Under the pieces are notes generated by a model. It searched no databases. It was not told the DNA's origin and saw nothing but the letters and a program-made list of their open reading frames with translations. DNA of 64,000 nucleotides, from the NCBI RefSeq assembly GCF_037325665.1, contig NC_090251.1:30426326-30490325 (forward strand), in the 5' to 3' direction. The first letter of the stretch is position 1. The number at the start of each line of letters is the position of its first letter. Positions 44,901 through 57,298 of the stretch are shown in pieces. Source of the stretch: Littorina saxatilis. Its lineage: Eukaryota; Mollusca; Gastropoda; Littorinimorpha; Littorinidae. The position numbers were made by a program, and so were the translations under genes.

Positions 44901-46923
44901 CTGTTTACACCTATACATATTTTCAGTCCATGTCCAACTGACACGTTAACCTGTTATTTACACCTATACATATGTTCCGTCCAGGTCCAACTGACCCGTT
45001 GACCTGTTTAGGCTGTTATTAGGACATTCATATGTGCAGTCCAGGTCCAACTGACACGTTAACCTGTTATTTAGACCTATACATATTTTCAGTCCATGTC
45101 CAACTGACACGTTAACCTGTTATTTACACCTATACATATATTCAGTCCAGGTCCAACTGACACGTTAACCTGTTATTTACACCTATACATATGTTCCGTC
45201 CAGGTTCAACTGACACGTTAACCTGTTATTTAGACCTATACATATATTCAGTCCAGGTCCAACTGACACGTTAACCTGTTTACACCTATACATATTTTCA
45301 GTCCATGTCCAACTGACACGTTAACCTGTTATTTACACCTATACATATGTTCCGTCCAGGTTCAACTGACCTGTTGACCTGTTATTAGGACCTATTCATA
45401 TTTTCAGTCCAAGTCCAACTGACCTGTTATTTAGACCTAAACATTATGTTCAGTCCAGGTCCAACTGACCTGTTATTTAGACCTATACATATGTTCAGTC
45501 CATGTCCAACTAACCTGTTATTTAGATCTCTATATATGTTCAGTCCAGGTCCAACTGACCTTTTATTTAGACCTATAAATATGTTCAGTCCAGGTCCAAC
45601 TGACCCGTTATATAGACCTATTCATATTTTCAGTCCAGGTCCAACTGACCCGTTGACCTGTTTAGGTTGTTATTAGGACCTATTCATATTTTCAGTCTAT
45701 GTCCAACTGACCCGTTATATAGACCTATTCATATTTTCAGTCCAGGTCCAACTGACCCGTTATATAGACCTATAAATATGTTCAGTCCAGGTCCAACTGA
45801 CCTGTTGACCTGTTAGTGTGGAAACAACACTGTATGCTTTCTTTATGTTGCCCTTGTTGGGTTCTTGTTATGATTTGTGTTGTTGATGTTTTTTGAATAA
45901 TTTCAAAATTGTAAGCACTTCTCTGATTTTATGTGCCAATGTTGCTCATTTTAACTGTAATTTTTATCATGTATGAAACTATGGACGGAATGTGTTTATT
46001 CGAGGTAATTTTGTGCGTCCATGTATAAGTTGTGTGTGTGATTTTGTCTTTGTTTCGTCCCATGAGTGATCCTTTGCATTGAAGCGTAGCAAGTCCTGCC
46101 TGCAGTTACTTCCCTTTAGTCCCAGCCTACACCAGCTCTTGTGCGGTGTATTTTCACTTCTAAATTGTTTGTATTGCAGCACAACATTTTCTGTATTGCT
46201 GAGCCCTTTGTTTCCATTTTCCTGGTTTTGTTTTATATGGAGACACCTGCCTTACTTTGTGAAGCTCACACACACACAATAACAAGTATGTGTGTACGTC
46301 ACTACTTGTGGTTATTAGAAAGGACATGGCCCTTCCAAATAGCCGTGGTAATCTGCACGGATGTAATTTCCGTACAAACTAATGGCATGCTATGTAGATA
46401 CCACAACACCTGTTACTAGATTTTCATTTTTGTTTTAATTCTGAGAGATTTGTCACGCAAGCAGAAAATTTACATACCAGTATGTTTTCAGGACTTGGTC
46501 TTCAGTCACTGGCATATACTTTTTTGATCCAAAGCATTACTCTGACCCCTGGCCTGTCGACCATCCAAGAATTTTGAATCACAGGAGGTCTTAGCCAGGT
46601 CATTTGGACCTTTACATACTTTCAATCAAGGTCCAACTGACCTATTGTTCTCAGTGTCTGGGAACATCACTGCTAGATCAAAACAGCGATAATTATATCT
46701 CTGCCCTTTGTTATTGTTTTTTGTGCAGGAGATGACGAAAAGAAAGCAGGAGAAAGAAGAGGCTCTGCAGAGGTACAGGACCAAGAAGAAGGACAGGTTT
46801 CTGAAGCTGTGCAAGCGAACGTCCAAAGGACAGCCTGTGATGAAGCATCAAATGCACTTTTTGCTGGAGAAACTAGAGAAGCAACACAAAGAACAGACTC
46901 AAGCTTCTACATCGTCTTCTTGA
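41974..46923 (+). CDS. CCDC59: CCDC59/TAP26 (FYV7-family) rRNA-processing homologue
   Basis: Four exons: 41974 to about 42091, 43201-43375, 44151-44238 and 46729-46923, giving 191 residues. The first donor is uncertain: GTAATG after 42091 or GTCCGG after 42073 (185 residues). Both keep the frame. The protein is lysine-rich and helical, with two conserved parts. WKNKVFNDFKKLKRKEQ matches the human YKKLLRKEK region. The last exon, with KRKQEKEEALQRYRTKKKDR and TSKGQP...MHFLLEKLE, matches human RRKQEREEAQRQYKKKK and KKGQP...MEYLLQKI as I recall them. The human protein is ~241 residues, so this one is shorter in the middle. The family works in small-subunit rRNA processing in the nucleolus; TAP26 was also named as a partner of thyroid transcription factor 1. 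Large introns 1 and 3 carry repeats. Confidence 0.88.
42405..42800. mobile_element. Foldback element with ~100-bp arms in intron 1
   Basis: The left arm (about 42405-42505) and right arm (about 42690-42800) are imperfect reverse complements. They share GCAGCGAATAAC, TGACT/CGACT, ATGTGTA, GCAGTGTCCGCTC and ATATGA. The 139-codon minus-strand frame across it is a by-product. No transposase is recognised and the target duplication was not fixed. Confidence 0.75.
43484..43880 (-). mobile_element. Decayed mariner-like element, transposase C-terminus
   Basis: The inverted ends are GGGTGTCTCCAAAAAAAGTACC and GGGTACTTTTTTTGCGACACCC. TATGTA occurs next to both ends. On the minus strand WFQQDGAPPH, the catalytic-Asp motif of mariner-type transposases, is followed after one frame change by LREIQNIPQETFPN and a stop. 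Most of the transposase is missing. It lies in intron 2 of the CCDC59-like gene. Confidence 0.85.
44405..45815 (+). repeat. Satellite array in intron 3 of the CCDC59-like gene
   Basis: More than 20 copies of a ~45-60 bp unit follow each other. Core words are TTCAGTCCAGGTCCAACTGA, ACCTGTTATTTAGACCTA and TACATAT. A longer variant adds CGTTGACCTGTTTAGGCTGT. The variants are mixed, which points to repeated local copying. One stray copy lies at about 46600-46640. Confidence 0.93.
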
Positions 46924-47196
46924 TGCAGTGGCTTTTTTTTTCAAAGATCTTCAAAAATATAAGAACATCTAGTGGTAAAGGAGAGGTAGTCTTAAAATTG
47001 CAGACATTATGAACAGAACATTTGAAAAAATAGGATCATAAATGTGGAAGGTTTCAATGAAAAAGCAGGATTCTGCTGTCGTACAAGCGACCAGAGTGCG
47101 TTAAAAACGGCGAAAGTGGTTAAGTCACTGTATGCTGACTTATGAAATTGGACAGAGCTGAGCAGAGTGGAACTTGAGGTTGCAGTCAGTACAGTA

Positions 47197-47357
47197 CAGT
47201 GGAACCCCCCTTTTAAGACCTCCAACAATCTGAGAAAATCAGGTCTTAAAAAGGAGGGAGGTAAATTTACAGACAGTGTGAACAGAAAAGCTGAAAAAGC
47301 AAGGTCTTAAAAAGGAGGAAGACTTAAATGATAGGGTCTTAAAAGGGAGTTCCACTG
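47197..47357. mobile_element. MITE, CAGTGGAACCCC family, copy 2
   Basis: It starts CAGTGGAACCCCCC and ends GAGTTCCACTG, with TCTTAAAAAGGAGG words inside as in the other copies. TA flanks it only on the left, so the right flank has changed. Confidence 0.8.
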
Positions 47358-47744
47358 TTGTAATGACAAATTAAAAATGTTTGTGCTTTGCTGGCTGAGT
47401 ACCAACACAGATTGCAGAAAGCATTCCTGGTCCTTGACTATGTTTAATTATCCGTTCATTGCTAAAGTATTTTGTTTAGACGGTCCTTTGTGCACCTTTA
47501 TGAAATACAGAATGAGTGAATGGAAACGCTCGGCAGATGGGCGTAGTTCTTTATTCTTGGTCTCTTTCATATTCAAATTATAATCTTATAAAAAGTGGAT
47601 CAAACATTGACCTTGCCTGCTGGGATTGTGAAAAGGAAAATTTGATGTCAGTTGGTTATCAATTACTGGGCATGCCGGTGACCTTTTTTTTATAATGATT
47701 AAGATAACAGACTGTTGTGAACAATCCTTATGGCGGCCCTTGAT

Positions 47745-47846
47745 TGAGCCCGAAGTCGACTTCGTAAAGTCTTTTTACCGAAAACTCTGTCTTAAGGCCC
47801 GTGCAGCCAGCTTCGCGAAGTATACTTCGCGTAGTCGACTTCGCCC
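47745..47846. repeat. Palindrome-rich patch
   Basis: CGAAGTCGACTTCG is a perfect 14-bp palindrome. It is followed within 80 bp by TTCGCGAAGTATACTTCGCG and AGTCGACTTCG, so the same half-site recurs in several phases. It may be the remains of a repeat family; no protein-binding role is shown. Confidence 0.7.
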
Positions 47847-49947
47847 CGTTAATTAGAGGCTGAAATGTGGTTGCAAGACCATGAGGCTGGACATCAACTA
47901 AATCTTTGTGTAAGTTGCTTTTGAAGACTACACACACCCAGCCCTAATAAATCTTAGTTATTCTACCAGTAGCATTATGCAAAGGAAGGTATTCACTTCT
48001 TTTTAAGTTAACTTTAAGGTTTCTTGTTTTGCCGTTGTAAGGTTGAAATTTTTTTTTTTTTCTCATTTAAGAGTGTCGAGTGTAATAAGAGGGCTTTGAT
48101 GTGACACTAGAGTTTTAAGGACTGTACGAGGAAAATCTTCGTTAAAGATTTTCCTTGGTCCGGGTTGAATGTTAAATCACGTTTCAATTGCAGGACTTTG
48201 TGCGTGTGGGTGTTTTGTTTTGGTGCGTGTGCGCTTTTCCTTGTGTGTGTGTGTATGTGTGTGTGTGTGTGTGTGTGTGAGTCAGAGTGTATGTGTATGG
48301 GTGAGAACGTGAGTGCACATGAACAATATGTATTTTGAGCTTCTTTTGCGTGTGTGTGTGTTTAGACTTTGGGCATGAATGTTTTTAGATTTGTGTGCGT
48401 GTGTTCAGGTTTCTTTGTTCTTGTTTGCATGATGTTAACTCAGACCTTGCGCAAAGCATACTTCTAATGAATTTCAGGTCTTTTTCCCTGTTGTTACATA
48501 AAGTAATTGCCACTTGTACAGTACACTAGATCAAGCTTAAACAAGCTCAAAGTGGATTTAAGTTTAGATGAAACAGAAAATGTTGTTCGGGACTAACTTA
48601 TGAATAAATATCAGGACATTGGAGTGTCTTGTGCTTGCATTTTTTATTTTAAACATCCCTGTTGGTTTCTGTTTTGCTGTCTCTGTTGTTGTTTTTGTTT
48701 ATTTTCTGTTGTCGTAAACCATTTTTTTTTATCTAAAACTATCAGTTGGGACGTAGTTTACGGAAGAGAAAATGAGATTGCTTTGGGTTGCCGTGTATTT
48801 TGCAAATCTGTAGAGTATGAATAAATATATATGTTATGGCTGAGATCTGAGTGGCAGGATTCAGAATTCAGAATTCAACTGGATGAAATGGAAATTTCTA
48901 GTCATAAAACATGGAAGGCAGCAAAACTAGCATTCTTTTCATCTAGCTTTTAACGTCAAATTTGATGGAATTTTTTTTCCAACAGTGATAGTCTAAAAGT
49001 CTTGTTGCATGAGATCACGATAGAGACATAGTTTTTGCTGTGTTCAGTGTGGATTTAAATGTATTTATTATATTATCTAGATGATTATTTGCCAGTCCTA
49101 AAAATGAGCACTCAAGGTTAAGCAAAGGATGACCCACTGTTGGATGTAAATGCTATCTTCCGGCTGTGTTCGTCTTGCAGTGGCTAAGCACGCCCAGAAT
49201 GTAAATTTTCACTTGAAATGTTTTGCTGTTTTTTTGAAAAAATGCGCCATTACTGGAACATCACCCTAGCACACCTTTGAAGAAGGAAGATACCCGTATT
49301 TTCAGTAGTATTCTTTTTGTCAGCCCTTTTTTGCTGTTTCGGGCGTGGGTTTTTTTCTGTCCTGATTTATGGATGTTGTTTTCGAATCATCTTACTATTC
49401 TTAAGTACCCTAGTGCACGTCATGCCTCATGACTGTTGTGATTTTAGGACTAAAAGGTGATACTTATTTTCTCAAGTTTGACCCCTGCACAGTGTGTATG
49501 ACTAAAACAAACTCATTCCGAGAGATTAAAGTTCTAAAAACATTCACAAGGCTCTGCACGGTATAAACCATGAAGTAATTTTGTTGGGTTTACTCATACC
49601 CCGTTTTAGCTGGTGGAAAGATTTCATTTTGGGAGCACTTCACGTCTGCATGCTATGGTAATTTTAATATCCTTTCAATCTTATTTTGAATAGAAAAAGT
49701 TGCAATTGATGATGAAAGTCAGTTTGCAAAATCATTGGGTGTGGTTCCCCACTTCAGTATTTCAAAGAGCGAGTAAACGAGAAATCAACTTTTGAGGGAT
49801 AAGTATTTCTTCCTTATCACTTCCCCGTGCACGTCAAACATTTCCACACCGGCATATAATTATGTAACATCCAAGGACATTTATGCTTTGAAGTGTTGCT
49901 GTCACACTTGAGGTGTTAAGATATATTATCGATAACTTGCATATATA

Positions 49948-50122
49948 CAGTGGAACCCCCATTTTAAGACCTCCAAACATCTGAGAAAATCAGGTCTTAA
50001 AAAGGAGGGAGTCTTAAAATGGGGGTCATTTTACAGAGGTTATGAACAGAAAGTCTGAGAAAACAGGGTCTTAAAAAGGAGGGGGTCTTAAATTGGGGGG
50101 TCTTAAAAGGGGGGTTCCACTG
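49948..50122. mobile_element. MITE, CAGTGGAACCCC family, copy 3
   Basis: It starts CAGTGGAACCCCC and ends GGGGTTCCACTG, with TA on both sides. The interior has repeated GGTCTTAAAA and GGAGGGAG words. It is the cleanest of the three small copies. Confidence 0.85.
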
Positions 50123-50689
50123 TATAACATCTTACACTTAAACGGATTTTATCAACAAGTAACCACCTGACCACTTGCTTGTATGATTAGCTCGTCGCAA
50201 AGTCCTTTCACAGTGGAGTGCGCATATTGAAACTGTTCATGCGGCAGACCAAGTGACCTTTAAACCTAATTTGGTGTTTTTCCTCAGAAATTTAGGTCCT
50301 TCATTATGTTGGGCAAGGAAAATGTCAACTTGAATCTTGATAGCCCAGGTGCGAAGCGAAAAAACTGCTAATGGGCCTTGTGAATAGGACTTCTGTAGTG
50401 GTCCAATGTGATATTGACAGAACATCAAGGGGATTGAATTCAAAAATGACTCAAGTTTTTCTGAGGAATGGAATTTGTAAGAAGGATTTGATGACTACCA
50501 GGAACGTTTTAGGTGTGAATAGAGTGGTGACTTCTTCTTTGAATGAGATTTTGAAGTATTGTTCATTCTATCTCGGTTTCTATTACGCACACTCACTCAC
50601 ACATGCAGACACACACACGCACGCAGAAGCACACGCAGACACACACACGCTGACGCAGAAGCACACACACACGCGCAGATGCAAACACG

Positions 50690-50693
<4 letters not shown>

Positions 50694-50745
<52 letters not shown>

Positions 50746-50763
50746 CACTGACTTTGTTACATG

Positions 50764-50811
<48 letters not shown>
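50694..50811. repeat. (AC)n followed by (TC)n microsatellite
   Basis: A pure AC run is followed after a short gap by a pure TC run. The open frames on both strands are repeat translations. Confidence 0.95.
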
Positions 50812-50812
<1 letters not shown>

Positions 50813-52537
50813 ATGATGTTGTTTTTGTGTCAAGTACCTTCAAGTGTTGGTGTTTAAACTGAATAATAATTAGAGCAAGTATGTTTTGTGAATTTAAACA
50901 CACCATGGCATTAGCAAGCAAAACTAATTAACCAGCAATCTTCCAAAACACAGCAGCCAGAAATAAGATAAGAAACAAAAACAACAAACTGAGACAGTTG
51001 TTGGACAGATTTGTGGGACAGTGAGAGACCAAAGCAGCAAGAATAAAGTGTGTCATCATAATCTTCTATAATTGTGCACGAATGCATCAGGACAAATTAA
51101 AGTTGACCCCATCCCAGTGAAAAATCTAATCTGACCATGAAAAAAAAGCTTACGCATCGATCTTTGTCTCTTCTATTTCCATGAAAGAGAATTCTCAACG
51201 CTTTTAAAACTTGTAAATATGTGTACTTTTCAAATCATGTACAAGTACTAGTGTAATTCTCACTGCAAGCACACACACACACGTTTGAATAAATATAAAA
51301 TTGCATGACTTGAAACACCCACACATACATACACAACCAAATGCCAGTACATTGTATATACAATTAAAAAATATTTTATTTTGGGTAAAAACACCAGCAA
51401 TAGATGCCCAATCAACAGGCAGTAAATAGATTGCTTTAAAAATGCAAGAAAAATATTTTCTTCTGAAAATGAACACTTGTTTTTTACATTGTATATACAC
51501 ACAAATAACACAAACACATTATTAACATCTTATATATGATATGTCTTATTTATTTATAGTTGAACACAATTGGTATCTCTTAACTCTGAACACAGGTGTG
51601 AGTTACAGATATATATATATATATGAAAAACACAGGTTAAACCTCAATACAATGTAGAACAAACAGGAGAAGAAGAAAACAATCTTCATCAATGAAAACA
51701 CAATCAAAGCTTCTTGCTTTCTTTACACCGTATTAAAGAACTTTTCTAAACAGAAGTACTTTATATGATGAATTTGATATTACTTTTAGGGTGAAAGAAA
51801 TCATTCTAATATTTCAAAATGTACAATGAAAACTGCATGCAGTTTGAATCAGTACGTAAGTTGCATCCATATTGTGTGAGTGACAAAAGCTTGGTTGAAG
51901 TTTTAGTTGACTTAGATGTTAATAATTTTTGGCTTATCTGTGAAGCTTTTATAGTCTGAATATTAGATTTTCAGATCTGCTCACTTTCATTATTAACAAC
52001 AAAAATAGGCAGTAATTTAAAAAAAAAACGCACGGTTCTGTTACAAAACAAACTTTACATTTTCTTATTATTTTCTGATGTTTTATTTTGATTTGCTTTG
52101 TTAACCAAGCCAGATTGATCGACCCAAAACAACTCATTTACACCACACATTTATCACTCAAAAATGTGCGTTAACAGTAATCACAATAGCCCATATACCG
52201 GCTAGGAAAATATCACTGCAAACAGTTGTCTGAGCTGATACATATAATTATACAAACAAGTAATATGATTCATTCAGTAAAAATATTGTAAACATGAGGT
52301 CACGCAGTTAACAACATAGAGAGGAGCAAACGTTCATAACATTCTTTAAAAAGATATCATTTTCAAGGAAGACTTCAGTTCAAATGGTGATCTTTGAAAA
52401 CAAAAGTTGTTGCTTCCTCACAATTTTCACTTTCATTAGATCGATAGTGGAATTACTATCTTCTTGCATTTCAAAACTTTGAATATGGAATTTCATTCAA
52501 TAACTGTTAAGCTACTGAAAAATGTGTTTGACTGCAC

Positions 52538-53376
52538 TTAAAGGTCCTTGTCTACATTTTTATACCGAAATCGCCATTTGACCATTAAAATGCAGAGTTT
52601 AGTATCTACAAATATCAACAATACACCCCCTTTCGATCAGGAAAGACGAAGCCAGTGTAGCCGTTTGAAAATTCATTGTAGTATTCCAGCGTAGTACTCA
52701 TAGTAGGATATCCTTATTTGGAAAATGCCAAGCGCAAAACTCCTCTCAAATCCCGTGCATTTCGTGCGTTTAAAAAAAAGCGTGGACAGCGCTCCAGTGT
52801 CAAACTGTTGCTGCACTTGTTTGGGCGTGGCTATAAGCATAGTGACATGAATTTGATTGGTCAGTATTTTTAGGCACAGCACATGTTCTCAGCAAACAGA
52901 AAACAAAATATTGGAAGCGTGAGTCACGCTACCCAAAAATAAAATCTTTTTTTACATATATTTTTTTTTCTATAACTTTTTTTCCCATGGTTCATTCATC
53001 ATCTGACATAACTTTTTAGCGAAATCTAACCATAAGGCCTAAAAAAAAAATAGGTGTGGTTACGGTAACCCGACCTACCCTATTTTTAGGGGCCGATCCT
53101 ATAACTTTTTATTACATTTGTCAACAAAAAAAATAAACAAAAAAAAAACCAGTGCAAAAAACGCAATGAAAGCGAAAGCGCCCGAGTCGCACACTTATTT
53201 CCCTGTCAAGTAGATTTAATTTGTACACATTAGAAAAAAAAGTTAAAAAAAAAAAAAAAAGTGATTGCCTACCTACCTACCCTATTTTTTTTGGCTATGT
53301 TACCGTAACCACACCTTTTTTTTTTTTTGGCCTAAGATTATTGAAAAAAAGCAAAAATGTAGACGACCACCTTTAA
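52538..53376. mobile_element. Inverted-repeat element carrying a nested MITE
   Basis: The left end TTAAAGGTCCTTGTCTACATTT and the right end, reverse complement of ATGTAGACGACCACCTTTAA, match at most positions. TTAA at both outer ends could be a piggyBac-type target, which is inference. A second palindromic element (53035-53335) lies within. No transposase is seen. Confidence 0.7.
53035..53335. mobile_element. Nested palindromic MITE
   Basis: The arms read AGGTGTGGTTACGGTAAC on the left and GTTACCGTAACCACACC on the right, each next to an A or T run and GGCC. CTACCCTATTTTT recurs next to the arms. A related TAGGGTAGGTAGGTAGGG piece is at 61366-61383. Confidence 0.78.
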
Positions 53377-54118
53377 CATATGTGTGTGCAAAAAGTCTAG
53401 AGTTTATTTTTGAACACATAATGCACACCATGCATTCTGTTTAACTTTTTTTCTTTTCTTAGATAACACATTATTACGAAAAAAATAATAATAATTTGAG
53501 CATTACACATTCAAGACCATGCGTGTATTATTAGAACAAATGCATATAGGTATCATGGGATAACAGATGAGTGATGAAGTAACGGGCGATGAGTTTATTA
53601 GAGCGTGTGTATGCACATGAAATCTAAAGAGGTTTTGAAGAGGTTGAGATCAGGAATTGCTGCCTTTCTATGAAATGACTTAATGCAAAGTTGACCAGAC
53701 TGTCGTATGACTATTGAAAAATGCTAGTTTTGTGCTTCATTCATGGAATGATGGTGATAGTTGATTATATTTGACGATACAAATTGAGATCAGACTATTC
53801 TGCTTTTCAGTAAATAGTTGACTAAGTGGAAAAATGACCAGATCATTTGTGTTGTAACCTGACTTGCAAATGACACGAGCCACAGATTATGACTGATGAG
53901 ATGTCACTTCCGTTTTAGAAGCTAGGTCGAGGTCAAAGTGGGTCGGTAACAACCAGAAAACAGTTCACGATTCACATCTTCCTGCTGCATGTATGTTTGT
54001 GCTGGAGTGAATGTGATAGTTACTGCACGCGTGTGAAGCATAGACAAGCCGCAGTGAACTTTTCAAGATATAGTGCATCGTTCTTCTTGAATAAACAATC
54101 ATACATCAACACAGAGCT
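53377..54118. other. Unique spacer
   Basis: I see no exon with paired splice sites, no SINE head and no inverted-repeat pair here. Confidence 0.5.
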
Positions 54119-54462
54119 GGCCAAGCTTTTACACGGGACCATGGTAACCTTCCACGGGATCAGCTCGTCACTCCCCCGGCTCGTTGAGTCCCCCTTAGGG
54201 TTAGGGTTAGTAACAAGCCGAGGGAGTAACGAGATGCTCCCACCTTCCACTAGGACACATACCAACAAATCAACAGTCTGGATGCTTACTGTGGTGAGCT
54301 GACATTTTTTTCTGAATTAATTTCTTAAAAAGCCACTATAGTGACTTTTACGAAATTAATTCATAAAAATATCCCCAATGTGGACAAAGAGCACCCAGAC
54401 TGTTCATATTTGGTATGTGTCCAAGTGGAGGGATGGTCTTATCCCATGTAAAAGCCAGGCCA
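54119..54462. mobile_element. Foldback element with a nested insertion
   Basis: The left arm words GGCC, AAGCTTTTACA and GGACACATACCAA...CAACAGTCTGGATGCT pair with the right arm words AGCACCCAGACTGTT, TTGGTATGTGTCC and TGTAAAAGCC...GGCC. The left arm is split by the element at 54156-54242. No coding capacity. Confidence 0.72.
54156..54242. mobile_element. 87-bp nested MITE with 8-bp TSD
   Basis: CCTTCCAC occurs at 54148-54155 and again at 54243-54250. Between them is an 87-bp sequence whose ends are inverted: CTCGTCACTCCC-CCGGCTCGTT on the left against AACAAGCCGAGGGAGTAACGAG on the right. The centre has two TTAGGG-like units. An 8-bp duplication fits the hAT superfamily; that is inference. 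Confidence 0.82.
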
Positions 54463-54995
54463 GATCTGGGACGATGAGCCGAGCTGTTTACATGGGAAGA
54501 AGTGTGCCTTTAAGCCGCCGGGAGCTGAGCAGCCAAGCACAAGAACAAGCTGCACAATTATTGACAGGAGAAACAAAACATCAAAATAATAAAAAGAGGT
54601 CGTGACAAACTTCAAAGCAAGCAGCCTCATAGATCGTTATGCGTTTTGTACAGTGAGCTTTACTCGCACACATTTTTTTTCACAGCCATAAACAATCAAA
54701 AGGCACAACCACAACAACTCTCTGCGATGACCATGTTGATGAGTAGAGAGAAACGTTAATGACGTCACGTTAATGACCCAACTTACAGGGCTTGGAAGAA
54801 CAAACATATGGCAAGCATGAACAGTAATCTCACATTGCCTCTCCCACCCCCCGCCCCCCCCCCCCCCCCCCCACCCGAAAAAAAAGACAAAATAGATTTG
54901 TTTAAATGAACAATTTGAAAAAAAATTGACAAAATAAAAAGCAAAATATCTTCAAATAGGCCTACAAACCAAAAACACAACCGAAAACATGCATG

Positions 54996-55044
<49 letters not shown>

Positions 55045-56229
55045 AAGCAACAAGATAAAAAAGAGACCACTATAACAATCGCGTAAGCACACGCACACAA
55101 CAACAACAACAACAAATGTCAAAAACAGAGAAAAAACACTGGTACGATCCGAAGATCTGGCAAAGACTGCTACATATACATCTGACAGAATCTGTATAAT
55201 TTGTTCTAATGGCCTATCGTGTTACCAGCTGAGGGTCATTCCAACAAACTCGAGAAAGATCTGCATCTTGAGCGAGAGTTTCCTCAATGCCTAAAGAACG
55301 CTTTACTTCTAAGTCATTCCTTATACTTGCCAAACGTTTGAGACGGAATGGGATTCTTTAAAACCACAGTCCATTTGACAGGATAGAAGAATTTAGAATG
55401 TTCCGCAGGTACAGGTACTGAACATTTTGAAGAGCTGAGGGTAAAATCAAAATTAATGGTAAGCCTTCAACCAGCTCTGATTTTTACATCCCAGATGTGC
55501 TGGATTGATGAAAGGGGGGGGGGGGGGGAGGGGGAGGGGGAGGGAGGCGTACACTTTTTGTTTAAAGCAGATTTTTCCCATTGAGCCTGATATCATACAA
55601 GTTCGGCGGGGTAATAAAGTACCAGATTTTCAGAATCTATTGTATGATGCAAATACGACACCTTTGACAAGTCTTGACATTTTTTGAATTTCAAGTGATA
55701 GAATGATTATAATGAAAACAAAAAGCTGGATCATTTTAGAAAGAAGAACTGTGGTTTTAGCTATTTCTGTTGGTTTTGTACTGAAGTTGACCCTTTACTG
55801 GCTATAAGAATGACACTGACACAATTCATTTGCTGGACGAAATTGGAAGTACTGAAATTCAAGACTGAGAAGAGTAAGAGTAAGAATTTGCTCTGCAATT
55901 TTATTTTGTCCCCTTTACTGTCACTAGGCCTTGGACGTACTTAGTGTTAACGATAATAACGATCTTTCTACAAAGTGAATATGTACACAGATTTACAATC
56001 GACAGGAATGAATAATCACTGACAAACAGTAAATATTTGAAATATACTAAAGTTAATTTAGGTATTAAAAACATGAGCGCAACCCACACTTGAACAGATA
56101 TTTGATCCGACATCAACATGAACATAGACCTATAATTTATTAGATATAGGTCCCTGACATGAATAAAACTGGTGATCTTTTGAACACAACTGTGGTGTAT
56201 TACTCTTCATATAACAACCAACGAAATGA
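54463..56229. other. Intergenic spacer with homopolymers
   Basis: The contents are a C run (about 54855-54872), an (AC)n run (55004-55042) and a G run (about 55516-55529). CCCATGTAAA...TTTACATGGG makes a further small inverted pair at 54444-54500. No exon was found. Confidence 0.5.
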
Positions 56230-56620
56230 GAAACAAGTCGCGTAAGGCGAAATTACTACATTTAGTCAAGCTGTGGAACTCACAGAATGAAATTGAACGT
56301 AGTCCGCCGCTAGTGCAAAAGGCAGTGAAAGTGACGAGCCTGTTTGGCGCGGTGCGGTTGCGCTGTGCTTCATAGCACGCTTTACTGTACCTCTCTTCGT
56401 TTTAACTTTCTGAGCGTGTTTTTAATCCAAACATATCATATCTATATGTTTTTGGAATCAGGAACCGACAAGGAATAAGATGAAAGTGTTTTTAAATTGA
56501 TTTCGAAAATTTAATTTTGATCATAATTTTTAATTTTTTTGATTTTCAGAGCCAGGAACTCTCATGTCAAATTTCATAAAGATCGGTCCAGTAGTTTACT
56601 CTGAATCGCTCTACACACAC

Positions 56621-56686
<66 letters not shown>

Positions 56687-56767
56687 ACACATACACCACG
56701 ACCCTCGTCTCGATTCCCCCTCTATGTTAAAACATTTAGTCAAAACAAAACTTGACTAAATGTAAAA
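56230..56767 (+). repeat. Dispersed AAGTCGCGTAAGGCG repeat, copy 1
   Basis: One end is ACAAGTCGCGTAAGGCGAAA. The other is a TTTAGTCAA...TTGACTAAA palindrome. Inside are CATATCATATCTATATG and GAGCGATTCAG-type words and an (AC)n run at 56614-56680. The same structure occurs inverted and longer at 58952-59850. It looks like a high-copy non-autonomous element of this genome. Confidence 0.82.
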
Positions 56768-57298
56768 AGGTGGCCATTTTAGATCAGCTGCGGCGTTCTG
56801 TGCAGACAACAAACAAAAGTACAACAGTGTGTATATGCGGATCACTGGGGGTACTCTCTGATTCTCTTGATGCCGCAGAAGGGACGGGGTATTCGGTGGG
56901 CGTGTTCTTCTTATTCGTATTTGAATGGACAACTGTTATTGTCACATGTGTACACTCTGTTAAAGCACTCTACACGGCTTGCACTAATTTGAGCCCCTCC
57001 CCCCCCCCCCCCCCACCTTCTCTATCCCCCCTCCCCCCGCCGCTTCAAGTCCCTCTCCCAGTACACATGCCAACATCGATCAGTACATGACTTATTCCCT
57101 CTGCCTATGCTACACAACACATTATTCCTTGAACGCCGCATTTGTAATGGAAGACTGTGCCATGCAATCTGTCGTGACGCGAGTCACTTTCATGACGTGA
57201 CAATCAGTGTCTATGACGTCAGATAGCTCTGACATTTAACGATAGCACCATCGTAACACAAGCCAAGCTCAGTAGTATGGGGCATCACACGCGGCATT

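Larger units (their letters stand above)
46924..52537. other. Intergenic region downstream of the CCDC59-like gene
   Basis: Two TA-type MITEs (47197-47357, 49948-50122), a palindrome-rich patch (47745-47846), TG runs near 48250, (AC)n with (TC)n at 50694-50811 and a TA run at 51609-51624 are present. No exon with good borders was found. Poly(A) signals for the gene cannot be singled out among several AATAAA words. Confidence 0.5.

Noticed and set aside
44405-45815. CRISPR array
   Set aside because: The repeats are long, variable and contiguous without unique spacers, and they lie in an animal gene intron.
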